This document shows, in pieces, positions 1 to 12,539 of a DNA stretch of 64,000 nucleotides. The position numbers and the translations under genes were made by a program. Under the pieces are notes generated by a model. It made no database searches, was not told where the DNA came from, and saw only the letters and a program-made list of their open reading frames with translations. This DNA comes from Dasypus novemcinctus (taxonomy: Eukaryota > Chordata > Mammalia > Cingulata > Dasypodidae). The stretch is taken from contig NC_080701.1 in the NCBI RefSeq assembly GCF_030445035.2, positions 17,018,798 to 17,082,797 on the forward strand. The letters are read 5' to 3'. Numbering within the stretch: the first letter of the stretch is position 1; each line of letters starts with the position of its first letter.

Positions 1-205
1 CATGGGGCAACTCTCCTTGTGGGGTGCACTCCTTGCTAGTGGGGCTCCCCTACGCGGGGGCACCCCTGCATGGCACAGCACTCCTTATGTGCGGCAGCAC
101 TACACGTGGGCCAGCTCCACACGGGTCAGAAGGCCCTGGGGATCGAAACCTGGACCCTCCATATGGTAGGGGGACACTCTATTAGTTGAGCCACATCTGC
201 TTCCC
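1..205 (-). mobile_element. DAS-family SINE, cut by the window edge
   Basis: The sequence matches the other DAS copies here in reverse orientation. The tRNA-like head is at the right end (reverse complement of a gggaagcagatgtggctcaa-type start, 186-205), and the body carries the 'ccagctccacacgggtc' block at 110-126. The tail lies outside the window. It is more diverged than the copies at 23.3 and 29.9 kb. It is non-autonomous and needs L1 enzymes to move. Confidence 0.9.
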
Positions 206-605
206 GACTAGTAGTGATATTTAGAAATACAAAAAACAGGAGCTGCATTTGCACCAACCCATCAGAATGAAGGAGACAGCAAGAAGCATCCTGAGGACCC
301 CTGTTCTAGGCATTTCACCATTAGTTGCTAAATGTGGGAGCTTCAGGGGGCTCCAAGGAAAAGACTGGATCAGCCTGGGCATTGGTGGTGGTGGGAGGGG
401 TGGTTGAAAGAGAGAACCCTAAGGCTCAGGGCAGTGCTTATTTGTCAGGTAGCATGAAAGTTTTTCATTAAGTGTTTTAATGATGAGTATAGCACACAAG
501 TACATCTCTGGAATTTATTACCTGCACGTTAGTATCGATTCTCCATAATACATATATATATTTATGTTGATGGACAAGAGAATATTTCTGAATTAATATT
601 ACTGG
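206..605. other. No recognised feature
   Basis: This is unique-looking sequence with scattered stops in all frames. A 74-codon frame on the minus strand (477-701) runs into the MIR and shows nothing protein-like. Confidence 0.6.
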
Positions 606-735
606 TTTAGGAGTTTGAATTCTAATCTCAGCACCATCAAAAATTAGTACTGTCATTTTGGTCAAAGTATTCTCTCTAGGGTCAGTTTCCTCTTCTGTCA
701 TGCTGTAAATATCTAAAATAATTGTTGTGAAGGTT
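606..735 (+). mobile_element. MIR SINE fragment, sense
   Basis: The order of blocks follows the MIR consensus: a tttgaattctaatctcagc segment, then a 'ggtcaaagtattctct' segment, then 'cagtttcctcttctgt', then the 'ttgttgtgaaggtta' segment. These correspond to the MIR core (…tgaccttgggcaagt… cagtttcctcatctgtaaaatg… gttgtgaggatt). It is an old placental-wide tRNA-derived SINE, strongly diverged. It lies head to head with the next MIR. Confidence 0.7.
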
Positions 736-739
736 AATA

Positions 740-967
740 ATAGCTAACCTTTATAGAGTGTTTGCTATTGCTGGACTTATACTGAGTGCTTTGTAAGGAA
801 TAACTAGTTATATTTCAAGACACCCTAATGAGATAGATATTATCATTTCTTCTATTTTATAGATGAAGGAACTAGGACACAAAGAGGTGAAGAAATTATT
901 TATGATCACACCAATGAAGAGCTATTGGACTCAGACTTGAACCTAGGTAATCTGTCCCTGCAGTTTT
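740..967 (-). mobile_element. MIR SINE, antisense, split by an L1 insertion
   Basis: The stretch reads as the reverse complement of MIR: 'taatagctaacctttata' and 'gagtgctttgtaagg' on the left, 'ttttatagatgaaggaact' and 'cacaaagaggtgaagaaat' in the middle, and 'gactcagacttgaacctagg' at the right. The element resumes after the L1 3' end (about 1391-1410, 'ttttaactctcacccactt'), so that L1 landed inside it. Confidence 0.75.
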
Positions 968-1375
968 TTTTTGTTTTGTTTTGTTTTGGTTTTTTATTTA
1001 TTTATTTATTTTTATTTTTAAAAAATATTACATTCAAAAAATTTGAGGTCCCATTCAACCCCACCGCCCCCACCCCCACTCCCCCCACAGCAACACTCTC
1101 TCCCATCATCATGACACATCCATTGCACCTGGTAAGTACATCTCTGGGCATCTCTGCATCTCATGGTCAATGGTCCACATCATAGCCCACACTCTCCCAC
1201 GTTCCATCCAGTGGGCCCTGCGGGGATCTACAATGTCCCCTAATTGACCGTGAAGCACCACCCAGGACAACTCCACGTCCCGAAAACGCCTCCCCATCTC
1301 ATCTCTTCCTCCCATTCCCCGCACCCAGCAGCCACCATGGCCACCCTTCCCATGCCCATGCCACATTTTCTCTGT
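968..1375 (-). mobile_element. 5'-truncated L1 3' end (xenarthran-type), with target-site duplication
   Basis: The insertion is flanked by a 15-bp perfect direct repeat, tgtccctgcagtttt, at 953-967 and 1376-1390. On the minus strand it ends in A-rich sequence. Next to the tail is the G-rich tract seen here as ccaccgcccccacccccac (1061-1079), a usual mark of L1 3' untranslated regions. It belongs with the copy at 17.7 kb: both share the 'catcatcatgacacatccat' segment and lack the 'ccacatcaacaacctctttc' block of the other copies. No coding part of L1 remains; frames here are chance. Confidence 0.8.
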
Positions 1376-1410
1376 TGTCCCTGCAGTTTTAACTCTCACC
1401 CACTTTGCCC

Positions 1411-1811
1411 AAAGGCGATCTTTGTGAGAAGACATTTTGCAAAATACAACTTATCCAGTGGCAGAGAGTCATTTCCAATATTATTTTTCATCTTTTGTTT
1501 TGTTTGCTTTTTACAACTGAAAACCGAAACTAAGAATATTCTCAGTGCCTCTAAAATTGATTATCAGCTCAACTTAGAAGTTTAGCTTTGAGACCATATT
1601 TTGGATGTAGACTCTGTGGGAGCACAGTTGGTGCAGTCAGTTTTTGTCTGTTTTATCAGTTTTGTCTTGTTGATTTGGGTATATTAGTTCATTTACGGTA
1701 GAATCAATGCTTTGCTTCATAGAATATAAACAAGCCTATTAAACCAGCATAGACTTTATTCATCAAGAATCTCTGATTAAATATTGGTGCATAATTCTCA
1801 GGCTCAACAGT
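1411..1811. other. No recognised feature
   Basis: Unique-looking AT-rich sequence without repeat signatures or coding character. Confidence 0.5.
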
Positions 1812-2012
1812 GATACTAGTAATGATACCTTTCACCATTTATCATGAATTGAGAACTGTGCTAAACTTAAATGCATTATTTCATTCAGTCTTACTAACAA
1901 GACCATAAGATCCTTTTGCTATATTGGTAAAATATCAACGAAAAACCCAAGACTTAAGGAGTTTAAATAATAGATGCAAAGTAGAGCTTGACTCAGCTCT
2001 TCTCATAAAAAC
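1812..2012 (-). mobile_element. Probable MIR fragment, antisense
   Basis: The reading 'gaattgagaactgtgctaaactt… gcattatttcattcagtctt' followed by 'cccaagacttaaggagtt' and 'gcaaagtagagcttgactc' follows the antisense MIR order (…gcactgtgctaagc… catttaatcct… gaggttaagtaactt… agtggcagagcc). Divergence is high. Confidence 0.5.
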
Positions 2013-2449
2013 ACCAGTTCCTAATTACAGTGCTGTGTGTTAGATAAGGTACCTACTACCCATGAATTTGAAGCACACAAAAGATTTAGAATGTTTTCAG
2101 TTAATCAGTGCAGCCTCTGCATGGAGCTATTGCATAGAAACACCAATATTTGTTAAAATTATTTTCAGGGAATGATATTTTTAAAAAGGACACATAATGA
2201 ATGAGATTATGTTTCTGGAACAGTGACCCATCCTAAAATTCACCTGTGAAAGAAATATTCCTTTAAGGGAAAAGTAGTTTCATGAAGGAAAACATGCACA
2301 GAATATAGTCATATTCAGGAAAAATAAATTATGAAAAAAATATGCTATTATATTTTGTTACTAGACTAAAAGAATGGTCAACATGGCGTCTAGAAGAAGA
2401 ATTTTTCAGAATTTCTCCTGCTGTTCTGAGAAGAGGGCATTTTGACCTT
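2013..2449. other. No recognised feature
   Basis: Unique-looking AT-rich sequence. I see no repeat, hairpin or coding signal. Confidence 0.5.
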
Positions 2450-3365
2450 TTATTTATTCAACGACAGTTATTCTATGCTTATCCTGTGAAAGGTGCTGTT
2501 GGATAGCTCTTACCACGTCAAAGTCACTGCCCTCGAGGAACTTCCTTTAAGTGGAAGTGATAGAAAATAAATAAAATAGTAAATACGTACCATCAGATAG
2601 TGAAAAGTGCTTTGGAGAAAAGTAGATCAGGTTAAGGGCATAGAGAGTGATAGCAGATTCTATTTTTGATAGGGCTCTTTAGGAAAGAGAGATCTGAGGG
2701 AGGATCTGAATGGATTGAAAGAAGAGACCAGGTAGACACCTTGGCAAAAGGTCTTCAGACAAAGGTAACTTCCCTAAAGGAGCATGTTCTGGCATTTGTG
2801 AGGAGCAGCCAGAGTCCCGTGTGGCTGGAATAGAATGAGCAGGAGGAGATGGTGGGAGAGGAAGGCACTGAGGTGGAGGACAGACTGTGCAGGGTCTTTA
2901 GGTCATGGTACAACTTCAAGTTTTATGTGTCATGGGAAACTATGGATGGTTATGTGTAGATGAGGAACATGATCTGACTTCAGTTTTGAAAAAAGTATCA
3001 CTTTGGCTATTGTGTAGAATATTGATTAGAGGTCAAGGGTGAGAAAGAGGGAGGCCAGTTGGGAGGATATTGTAATAGTCCAGGTAAAAGATGACAGTAA
3101 CCCAGTTCATAGTATTAGTAGCAGAACTGGTGACAGTGACTAGATTCAGATTGTATGTATATATTTTAAGATTTATTTTATTAATATTTATTTTTTAAAC
3201 CCCCCTCCCCATTGGTCCCTTGTCTGTCTGCTCATCTTCTCTAGGAGGCACCGGGAACTGAACTAAGGACCTCCCATTTGGCAGGTGGGCATGCAAATGC
3301 TTGAGCCACATCCGCTCCCTCAGATTATATTTTAAAGGAGAAACTGACAGGACAAGAATCACCCT
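2450..3365 (-). mobile_element. LINE-2 (L2) 3' part, antisense, split by a SINE
   Basis: The reverse complement follows the 3' part of L2 including the end of its reverse transcriptase. Marker segments on the plus strand are 'ttattcaacgacagttatt', 'ccatcagatagtgaaaagtg', 'ccgtgtggctggaatagaat', 'tgcagggtctttaggtcat', 'aacatgatctgacttcagt' and 'gtaatagtccaggtaaaag'. A DAS SINE interrupts it at 3168-3320 and a short L2 piece resumes after. It has no intact frame. Confidence 0.75.
3168..3320 (-). mobile_element. Short DAS-type SINE inside L2
   Basis: The right end carries the reverse-complemented tRNA-like head ('gagccacatccgctccct', 3303-3320) and the 'aggcaccgggaactgaac' block, with an A-rich tail at the left in complement. 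It is much shorter than the 410-bp copies and lacks their middle block, so it belongs to another subfamily or is internally deleted. Flanks are similar: cagattgtat… (3147-3167) and cagattatatttt (3321-3333). These are a target-site duplication altered by small indels. Confidence 0.8.
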
Positions 3366-6300
3366 ATCTGGATATATCCTTTGACTGGTCCACAGAGAAA
3401 GGAAAGTGGAATCTGCATAATCCTGTAACTTCTTCTTGGTATTTATAAGGCATGGGAACTTAATAAAAGTTCTGACAAGTCCTGCAGTAAAAGCGCTTTA
3501 AATTACATAAACTGTGATTTCTTAAGACATTTAGACTTCAACAGTCATTTTAATATACAGTAACCACCAGAAGGCATATTCTATACAAATACTTTGGAAA
3601 ATACTTCATTGATGTCATAGAAATGATTACCTTTGTTTCAAGTTCCAAGTCTCCATGCACACACCTAGAGTTAACTTAATTATTATGTAGATGTTTGTAC
3701 AGGGTGAAAACGTGTTTGCCAAGGGAATTGGCAATTCTTTATTGAAAAATAGTTAATTGTCATCCTAGTTTAAAATTCTATTGTTTGGTTAACTTAGCAT
3801 CAGTTATTCTCCAGGAATTTGATCATTTCTAGGTACAAGGATAAAAATGAGTTTTGGACTTAAGAAAGCCAGATTTTGGACTGTGATAGCTCAGTGTAAC
3901 ATTACCAGGAAGAATAAAAAAATAAATCTCCATCTGATGTAATAGTTAGGAATATTTATGGGCTCACATACTTAAAAACTACAGAGTCAGGTCTGGTTTT
4001 AGGGTAAGCTTAATATGACTTCTCCACAAATTCGACCAGAAAATGTTTAGCTGTTTTTGTTGTTTTCTCTGTTTTAAATCTGCTCCCAGGAATCTCATCT
4101 GGCTTCCTCTATGAAAGTCTTAATATGGCTGCCATAGACTCCTTGGGAGAACCTGCTCCCTCAATGCATCCCGAAGCAAAGATATTTTAGCAAAGAAGAC
4201 TGGGATTTCCATTTCGCTGGACTAACTTAGGTTGTAAGAACATTTCTGAAGCAGGAATATGGAAATATCAAAGGTATTTATTCTTGAAGGCTTCATGGGG
4301 GGAATTATGTCTATATTAATTGTGGGATGTTATCGATCAAGAAGGATAAATAAGTCTGACATGGCTCAAAACAGCAAAATTCTACCACACCGAGCTCAAG
4401 TACTTCTATTCATACCTGACCACCCAGAGTTCCCATCTGACTTGTCTGTTTGTTTTTATTTCTAACACAATAAGCAAACAGGACTGATATAAGGTCTGAA
4501 TATTAAAATGTCATCTGGGGATTTAGTTTCTAATTTGATCTTTTTTTCCCTGCTGAAAAAAACTTTGGTATTTTGTATTTGTCCATTTTTAGTAAGTTAT
4601 TCCTTTTTCTCTATTACCAATATGTGTTTCCTGCAAACCAGTTTGAGTTGTGGTGAATACCCTGACAAATGCTCTAAGCTGTAGTTGTCTGAGTTTTTTA
4701 AATAAAATGATTTTCTATGCTTTTACAAAACCCTTTTTGATGCAAAAATATGTCTTAAAAGTTAAATGAAATTCTGGTATATGAAAGTTTTCCGTGTTTA
4801 GGTTCTAGACAATTCTCTGATGATCTTTCAGCCAGTTGTTTTTGCTATACTGTAACATTCCATGGGCACTTTTATACAAGAGTTCCTATTTATATATGAT
4901 TTTTGTTGTGAAGCCTAAGAATCTCTGCTTGTATGTCAGTGCCGTGAAAGTATGGGAAAAACATTTTAATCTCTAAGCTGAAAATAACAGTGCTCCTTGT
5001 ACATTATTATTTGTACAAGTGCTCCTTGTACAAATTCCTGTATGGCTTGAGAAGCTACACAAATCCATAGGTTTTCATTTGGCTAAAAGTTGCGAGATGA
5101 GGATCAAGCAAGTTTGAAAAGACTGTTCCTTATGGTTGGATAGCTATTCAGCTCTTACCTTTCCATCAACCTCCAAATCAATGAACAATGGAATCACTGG
5201 GAACAGGAAACCAATGCTCTGTAAGTGTATATATTCCCCACACCCACCACTGCCATACACAATTCCACCTATAAAGTTACGGTTGTGTCTATGCTTACGA
5301 TAAACAAATTTAATGAGTAATATGAGTGCCCTATTGATGGCGCTTGACCGGCCAGTGGTGGACCCATGAATGAATAAGACATGGCTTCTGCTCATCTGAA
5401 GCTTGCAGTAGGTTTTGAGGTTCAAACATTTGGAAATCCTTTTCCTCATACTATACTGAGGTGCTCAAACATGAGATAATGCATTCAGTAGGGCACAAGG
5501 GACTTTCTTAGAATGGGGGGAGCAGGTAAATATGTCATTCAAGAAGATGAACTGTTTGAGGGCAGAAACAGGTTTTTCCTTTGGTCCATTCACATTAGCT
5601 AACACATTATGTGGCAGACCTGCACCACCGTACACACACACACACAGTTTCTCAAGCCATCTTTGTTATCGAAATGAATAAATTTGCAATACATGGTCCT
5701 GAATGACCTCTAAATGCTTTTTCAGTGCTAACATGCGATGATTCTAAGAGAATTTGGCCTGTCCCTATGTAACTGCACTACCTCAGAGTCTCTTGCTTTC
5801 TTACACAGACAGGGCCTTTGTGAGGAGAGCAGGCCCGGAAGCTAGGAGCAGAATGATAATTCATGATTAACAGCAACACACCTGTCTAAAGATATCCTTC
5901 CTGAGAAAGGTCAGCTACTGCTCCGAGTAAATATACTTCTCTGGCAGCGTGAAAATGCTGGATTATATTTTCTTTCTTCTCCCTCTTTTTCTTTTTTTCT
6001 TTTGTTCTATTGCCTTTGCAAATGTTGACTTCTTGTGAAAATGTGAAAGGTCAGAGTGAGCATGTTAAGGAGACGTGGGCGCATTTCTTCTTCATTCGTG
6101 TTTCTATAGCTAAGGGAGATTGAGCTAGAATAGAAGCTGATCCACGTGATTGAACCGCAGGGCTGGCCCTTTGCATGCGGAAGCTGCCGTTTTCTTGGAT
6201 AAGGCTGTTACAAGAGAGGGAAGACATACCGAAATTTGCTCAGAATAACGATTTAGAGGCAGTGGAAGAAAATGAGTGGAACATTAGGAGGCCCTGTGAT

Positions 6301-8054
6301 TCGTTAACTGAGGTCAGCCACCCTTAGACAAACACAATTTAGCTCCCTGGAAGTCCTGCCTAAAGAAGTAAGTAGAGAGAGGAGAAAGAATGGGGAGAAT
6401 TATACTCAAGGGACAGTGAAGCCTGCACTGTTTCAGCAATAGGAAACATTTACGTTCAACTGGAACAAGACGAAGGCACTTATAAATGTGAACAGGTATG
6501 TTCGTAGAAATAAGAAAAGAAAAATACAGTCAATTGCCTAAATTCATGTGATACTCCTTCCATGAGGTTAAGGACTTTGGGCTAGGCTAGTACACAAATT
6601 TAGGCGTGTTGGAGCAGCTGAGGAAATGACTGTTATGATGTTTTACAATCTTTCTTCTTTACCTATTCAGGATATTTAGCTTCTGTTTATTTCCCGCCTC
6701 TTAAATAAAGGAAACGGTAGCTATTAATGACTCCACAGTATATACCCATTACGGCTATATTCATGGGTTAATCTTTCAGCTGCCCAAAGATGCCTTTCCC
6801 GAATTTATCCATTGAGATATGTTGGTACAGAAGTAAATTAATTTATGACAGTAGTTGCCAGATTTTTGGATTTCTCAGAGCAGTAATATATAAACAAAAC
6901 CTATTTATACACACACACATACTCATGGATTTTTAATTTTGCCAGGAAGAGTATTAGAAATAAACAGTGTCATTTAGTTTGTTTTATTGTATATAGAACA
7001 TTTTTATACCAAAAGTAGAAAGATACATTCTCAAAATAAATGAAAGAATTATAAACTGAACAACTTTAGAATTACCGAAACATTCACTAAACTGACATTT
7101 TTCACATTTGCGCCATGCACAATTGAAAAATTAATTGTGGGTTGGTGCCAGCCTTTGGAGTGGCGATTGGGATATCATGAGTGATAGCACAAGGGTTCAG
7201 ATTAGGATAAGTTTACACTCTTTCTGCTTCTCTCTGTACCTATGTTTTTTGTGTTTTTTTTCTGTCTTCTTCCTTCTTCATCTCCTTTCCTTTTTACCTA
7301 ATCATGCCTAGGGATATATAATGAGCATAACTCACCTTTTCTTGGAACTTGAGGCTATCAAAGTTTTTGATAGCTGGATTAGAAACTTTTCTTGAGTTTT
7401 TGAAATATGCCTTCTCTAGGTTGCCTGTCAAGTTAGTGCAGATGCAAGCTTTCAATACTGGGCTGGGGAAACTAAGTGTAAAACCAGTTGGGGCAGGAGG
7501 GCAAAGGTTTGGGGCAAAGGAAGGGCTACGTGTAAAGTCGGGGTGAGAGTATGAGACAGGCTGGAAAGTCAGATATCAGAAAAGTAAGAACTGACACCAA
7601 ATTCTGGGAAGGACAGTCTTAAAGGTAGGCAAGAAGCATAGGCCTGGTGAGGATGGTAGGGCCGAGATGAAGGCAATTAGGAATCATATACTTGAGTAGT
7701 GATAGCTTGTGAATATGCGTACCTATTACTTGTGATTTCTCAAGAATTCAGGTATTGCTAATTACTCTTCACAAACTATAGCTATTAGAATCAAAATGGC
7801 AAGATATAAGTTCTCCTATGTTCCCAATTAGAGCCTTTTTATCCTTACAGAAAAGGATTCTTGCATAACTGTTTGCTCATGCTAACTGTTCATTGCTTTC
7901 CAAATCACATTAAAGGGAAATGAGCCCCAAAGCAATCACTGTATTTTTATTTTTAATTTAACTTATTGTCCTTTCATGGTTATTAACCATCTTTTGCTAC
8001 CCAAGCATTTTTGTAAGTTTTCCAATACTGTGGGATTATTTTTCACTACCTGTT
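3366..8054. other. 4.7 kb without a recognised repeat or gene
   Basis: Long unique-looking AT-rich stretch. Small items: an imperfect tandem copy of a gtgctccttgtaca unit around 4992-5033, a (CA)n run at 5632-5646 and another at about 6911-6920. The longest frame is 101 codons on the minus strand (5144-5449), with no recognisable motif. No polyadenylated processed pseudogene or splice-site-bounded frame stands out. Confidence 0.5.
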
Positions 8055-8510
8055 AGAAATTTCCACATAGATGTCCTGCAGTACAAGACAGTCCCTTCCA
8101 ATTTTTCCATCTCAGTGAATACTACCATTATTTTCTTAATCACATTTAAGTACAATTTTCAGTTCAATTGAATTCCTCATTCTCTTTTACTCCAAATCCA
8201 TATAATTTATTGTTATATATGATTGATTTTCCTCTTGTAATATTATTTAAATCCTCTCTCTTTGTATTCCTTCTACTTTGTCCCTGTTTTAGGCCCTGAT
8301 TCCTCTTGTCTGCATTTTAACAGTGGTAAGTTCATGTCTTATTTCTTCTTTAATTAGCCTTTATATTAATTTTCCTAAAGTTCAATTTTGAACATATTAT
8401 TCCGACTTCAGTGGCTCTTCATTGCTTATGAAACAAAATTCAAATTTATCAGCCCAATATTTAATATCTTCATAATTTGTTTTATCATCCACTTCTTTTA
8501 CCTTGATTGG
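8055..8510 (+). mobile_element. L2 fragment, sense
   Basis: The segments 'catctcagtgaatactacc', 'attcctcattctcttttact', 'ccaaatccatataatttat' and 'cagtggctcttcattgctta' occur in the order expected for the L2 reverse transcriptase C-terminal region and the sequence after it. It is very diverged. The next L2 piece begins again from a more upstream part of the element, so it is a separate insertion. Confidence 0.55.
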
Positions 8511-8529
8511 AAGATTAGTATCACCATTT

Positions 8530-10115
8530 AAATGCTTTTATCCTTTCACCTTACAAAATATAAAAGACCGGTAAAATACATTTGGACCCCACTTCCTCCT
8601 CCGGCTACTGTCCCATTTCTTCTGTATAGAGAAAACCTCCTTGAAAGTATCAATACTCATTGTCTCCAATTTTCTCTTCACATGCTCTCTTATACAAACT
8701 CCATTGAGGTCATGCCTCCAAGTCTGCTCCCCTGAAAGTCATAGCTTCTGTGTTGCTTGATTCTAACGTCATTTTTTTCAATATCCATTTAATTTGGCCT
8801 AACAGAAAGAATTTTCCATAGTTGATGACTTTCTCCTTCATGAAATAGTTTCTCTTCTTGGATTTTATACTCTCCTGATTTTTCTTAGACTATTTTGTCC
8901 TCTCTTTCTTAGGTTATTTTCACTGTTGTCTCTTCAATTCCTCAACTCCCAAATGTTAGAGAGCTCCTGGTTTGGGTCATTGGCCCTCTCCTCTTCCCCA
9001 CCTACACTTACTTTTAAATGATCTCATGTAGTATCATGGCTTTAAATACTATTGAGTATTTCCATCTCAAGTTTAAACCTCTCCCCTGAACTTCTGCCAT
9101 TATATCCAACTGCATAATTAACACCTCTCTTTGAATGTTAAATATCCACATAAAATCAATGCATCCAAAATTAAACTCCTGATATTTTCCCATCAAAACC
9201 CAAAATAATGTGAAACAAATAATTCCTCCCTCAGCCTTTCCATCATACTATTCCTTCTTTCAATTGCCAAGGCTTAAAGTCTTGATGTTGTAGTTGACAT
9301 TTCTCTTTCTCTCATACTCATACACCTCACATGAAATCTGTTATGAAAACCTGTGATTTCATCTACAACGTAGAACCAGAATATTATCCATTAAAATCCA
9401 TCCCCTACCACTACCATCTTGGTTCATGTTATTTTCTTCTCTTCCTTGGAGTTTTGATTTAGCCTCATAACTGATCTAGTGTTTCTGTTCTTGCCTTCTG
9501 CTTCCTCCTATTCTTTCACAACACAGATTAATAATTAAAAAATATAAATTGAATCAAGGTCCTCTTCAGGTAAAAAACAAAAAACAAAAAAACTTCTTCC
9601 AACCCTCCAAAGGCTTTTTAGTTGTCTTAGAGTAGAAGTCAATGTACTTTCTATTTTCTGTAAGGTTTTCCATCAACTGGTCCCAGTTACCTTGCTATCT
9701 TCAGCTCATTCTAAGTTCCCCTTAATTCACTGTCCACCCACGTTACCCTTTTCGATCCTGACATGCTTCCACCTTAGGGCCTTTGCACAGGCTCTTTTTT
9801 TCTCTCATAAGGATGCTTTTCACTCACACATCCCCATAACTAGCTCAATATTGTATTCAGAATTCACCTCCTCAGGGATGCCTTCTATTCAACTCCTTAC
9901 CCCAATATGTAATGCCCCTAGGTTTTTGTGTTAGTATTCTGTTTAAAAATTTCCACTATAATATATATTGTTAAAAATTTATCTTACTTGGTGTCTGTTC
10001 CCTCAATAGAATGTAAGTTCCATGATGGAAAGGATTTCTGCCTATTTTGTTCACTCCTATATGACCAACAGATGCTGGCACACAAGTCCACTAATTATTT
10101 GTTGAATGAAGAAAT
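8530..10115 (+). mobile_element. L2 element, sense, about 1.6 kb to its 3' end
   Basis: This is a well-ordered L2 copy. Segments in order are 'ccttgaaagtatcaatactc', 'tggccctctcctcttcccc', 'tcatggctttaaatact', 'gggcctttgcacaggctct', 'cctcctcagggatgccttc', and the 3' terminal 'agaatgtaagttccatgatg … ttgttgaatgaa'. It encodes only broken reverse-transcriptase remnants. The frames of 80 and 96 codons at its 3' end (9692-9934, 9928-10218) are not L2 protein frames and are chance. Confidence 0.8.
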
Positions 10116-11404
10116 GTACTTTGAACTACATCTATTCACCCTTTGCTCAAGACAATCAAGGATATGCTGCTCCCAGATGCACATTCTGCTCTTTTTCTTC
10201 CCCTCTTTGGTTTGGTAGCCTCTTTCTTTACCTGGAACATCTTTCAATCTTTCACTAAATCCCTGCAAGTCCAAATCACATGTACCCTTCACATCTGTTA
10301 AAAATTACAGCATGCATTGTAATTTTTCTGAAGTCTTTTCAGCCAGAGCAGTTCTTAGTTTATTTTGATTGCTATCACAGGTTTAAGACAGCTGGAATTT
10401 CTTTCTTCCCTGAATTATACCCATCACATTTGAGAAAAGTCTTCATTTCCATTAGCAGTGAATTCTCCCATTTTACTCCTGCTCTGGGTACTGTATATAA
10501 AGTCAATTATGTTTTCTTCTGACTTGATCCACTTTAGGTTTGGCTCTCTTGTTATAGTATCATACCATTTGCTTTTAATTCTCCTCGCTTGTAAAATCTT
10601 TTTTTTCAATATCTTTCATTTAGTGTAATCTAAACTTACAGAGCGCTTCCAGAGTAGCTTAATATATTTCTTTCGATGCCTCTTTTTTTAAAACTTCATA
10701 GGTATCATTTCCATTGAAGTGTTTTTTATAAACTGTAGTCCTCAGAAACCTGGCATGTTTCAGAAGTTCTTATTGTAAAGGTAGAGTGGGGAGTCAAGAA
10801 TGGAGCATCTATAACCCCCTCAAATCCATAGCCTCTCTCCACAATTATTTCTACTTTATACTTGTTCAAACTATTATGACTATACCACATACAGGCACAT
10901 ACATAGAAAACAGACAACAGATATGTTTTCTTTGACAAAACGATTCTGTCTTAAAGATATATTTTAAAACTGAAAATATGACTACATATTAGTTTGGAAC
11001 TTTTCAGACTCCTAGTCTCTGTTGAACCACATCCCAGAGTACATGTATAACTCATCTTTTCAACTTTAGGAGCTACAAGTTATAGTTATTTTTAGGCACA
11101 AGTTCTTCCAAATAAAACCATAGGTGGAGCTGGAAGGATGCTTTTTTTGAGTGTGTGTGGAGAATTATATATTTTATTTTAAATATAAAACCAATAATGT
11201 ATTCTTGGAACAGATTCCAATTGTTTTGGATTTATTACCATTTTCTTATATTGCCAAATTCAAATTGCTAATGTCATACTTAGATAGTAAGGACAGGGCT
11301 CACAAAAGGTATGTTCAGTAAACTAAAAACAAAATTAAATGTCCTCACAATGTTTTTTTTTTTTTTTATCTTGTCACATCCTTCTGGGTATATTTATTTT
11401 TTCT
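10116..11404. other. No recognised feature
   Basis: Mostly unique AT-rich sequence. A stretch at about 10200-10300 ('tttacctggaacatctttc') faintly resembles another L2 3' part but is too weak to call. A poly-T run lies at about 11352-11367. Confidence 0.5.
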
Positions 11405-11457
11405 CTCTTTATTTTTTTTTTTAATGTTACATTCAAAAAATATGAGGTCCCCATATG
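11405..11457 (-). mobile_element. Tip of an L1 3' end
   Basis: About 50 bp: a T-rich run followed by 'aatgttacattcaaaaaat' and 'atgaggtccccatat', identical in kind to the 3' terminus of the L1 copies at 968 and 20497. It is an extremely short 5'-truncated insertion. I could not fix a target-site duplication. Confidence 0.6.
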
Positions 11458-11929
11458 GAAGGCTGCTTTTTCATTGTCCTCTTCAGCACTCAGATGACGA
11501 TAATAGACCCCATGAGGGAGTGATCTGTTCACGTTCATGGTGCTACTTAGTGTGGAAGTCACAAGGCCAAAAATCAGAAATGGGTTCAAGAGAAATGCAC
11601 ATTTTACACTCCATCTTTCTAGATAAAATAGTGTTTCCCTGTGCCACATTGAGAAGTAAAATCTGCCTCAAGGGAAATTGAGGATTTAGCACATACCCTG
11701 CCCATAACAGGTTCAGGTTTCCAGCAGCTGTCCTATACCAGCAGATTTCTACTGGTATTCTGTCTAGCCAGGGTGCCATTACAGAGTCTGCATCATGGAA
11801 GTAAGAGATAAAGAGAAAGAACAAAGTCTGTGGAGGCCAACTCTGTGGGAGATGAGTGAGGAAGAAATCACTACCTATCAACTCCTGAAGGATCAAAATT
11901 ATTTAGAATAGTGAGCAGGCTCTAGCAAA
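11458..11929. other. No recognised feature
   Basis: Unique sequence. Overlapping short frames on both strands (85, 91 and 117 codons) overlap one another in unrelated frames and show no motif, so they are not called. Confidence 0.5.
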
Positions 11930-12145
11930 AAGATCATGGGCTAAGGAGACAGACATACATGAGCTTAATTTCCTGCTTTATCATCTACAGCATGTAACCT
12001 TGAGTGAGTTCTATCACTGAGCTTTGATGCCTCATCAAACATTAAAATGGCAACCAGAATAGTATTGTTGTGTAGATGAAATTAGATAAATTATGTAAGA
12101 GACACTGCCTCAGAGTAGTCTCTAAACAAATGATAGTATTAGTAA
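11930..12145 (+). mobile_element. MIR SINE, sense
   Basis: It reads through the MIR order: 'ggctaaggagacagaca', 'cagcatgtaaccttgagtga', 'cactgagctttgatgcctca', 'cattaaaatggcaacc', 'tgttgtgtagatgaaattag'. The typical core (…gtgtgaccttgggcaagt… cctcatctgtaaaatggg… gttgtgaggattaaat) is clear despite divergence. Confidence 0.75.
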
Positions 12146-12539
12146 TTGAATAACAACATAACTAGACTAATAACATAAAATTAGCAGAAAGCATAGTACA
12201 TAATTGATAGGACGTTTAATGGCAGATGCGCGAACCGAATTCTTTACCCTGGCTCTGCTATAAATGATCACATTAATTGCACATTTATGTTGTCCTTTTG
12301 AAGGCCTGTACCCAAACCAGTACCTCTGCTTCTGTTATCTTAATGCTGAGGTAGCTGGCACCCAGTGTCTAGCAAACTTTTGTTTCTCTATCTTGGAGTC
12401 CTTATAAATGCAGCATCTATTATACGGCCTTCCTTGCTTGCAACTTTGCACAGCTCTTCTGATGATGTGCGACTGTGTTTTATTTTGTTTATTTAGTTGA
12501 AGCAGAAGAAAAACGGACATTACCTAAATCATTATTTCT
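12146..12539. other. No recognised feature
   Basis: Unique sequence between a MIR and the enhancer-like block. A 61-codon minus-strand frame is not convincing. Confidence 0.5.

Noticed and set aside
4992..5033. Imperfect tandem copies of gtgctccttgtaca, possible regulatory repeat
   Set aside because: Only two copies and a local duplication is enough to explain it.
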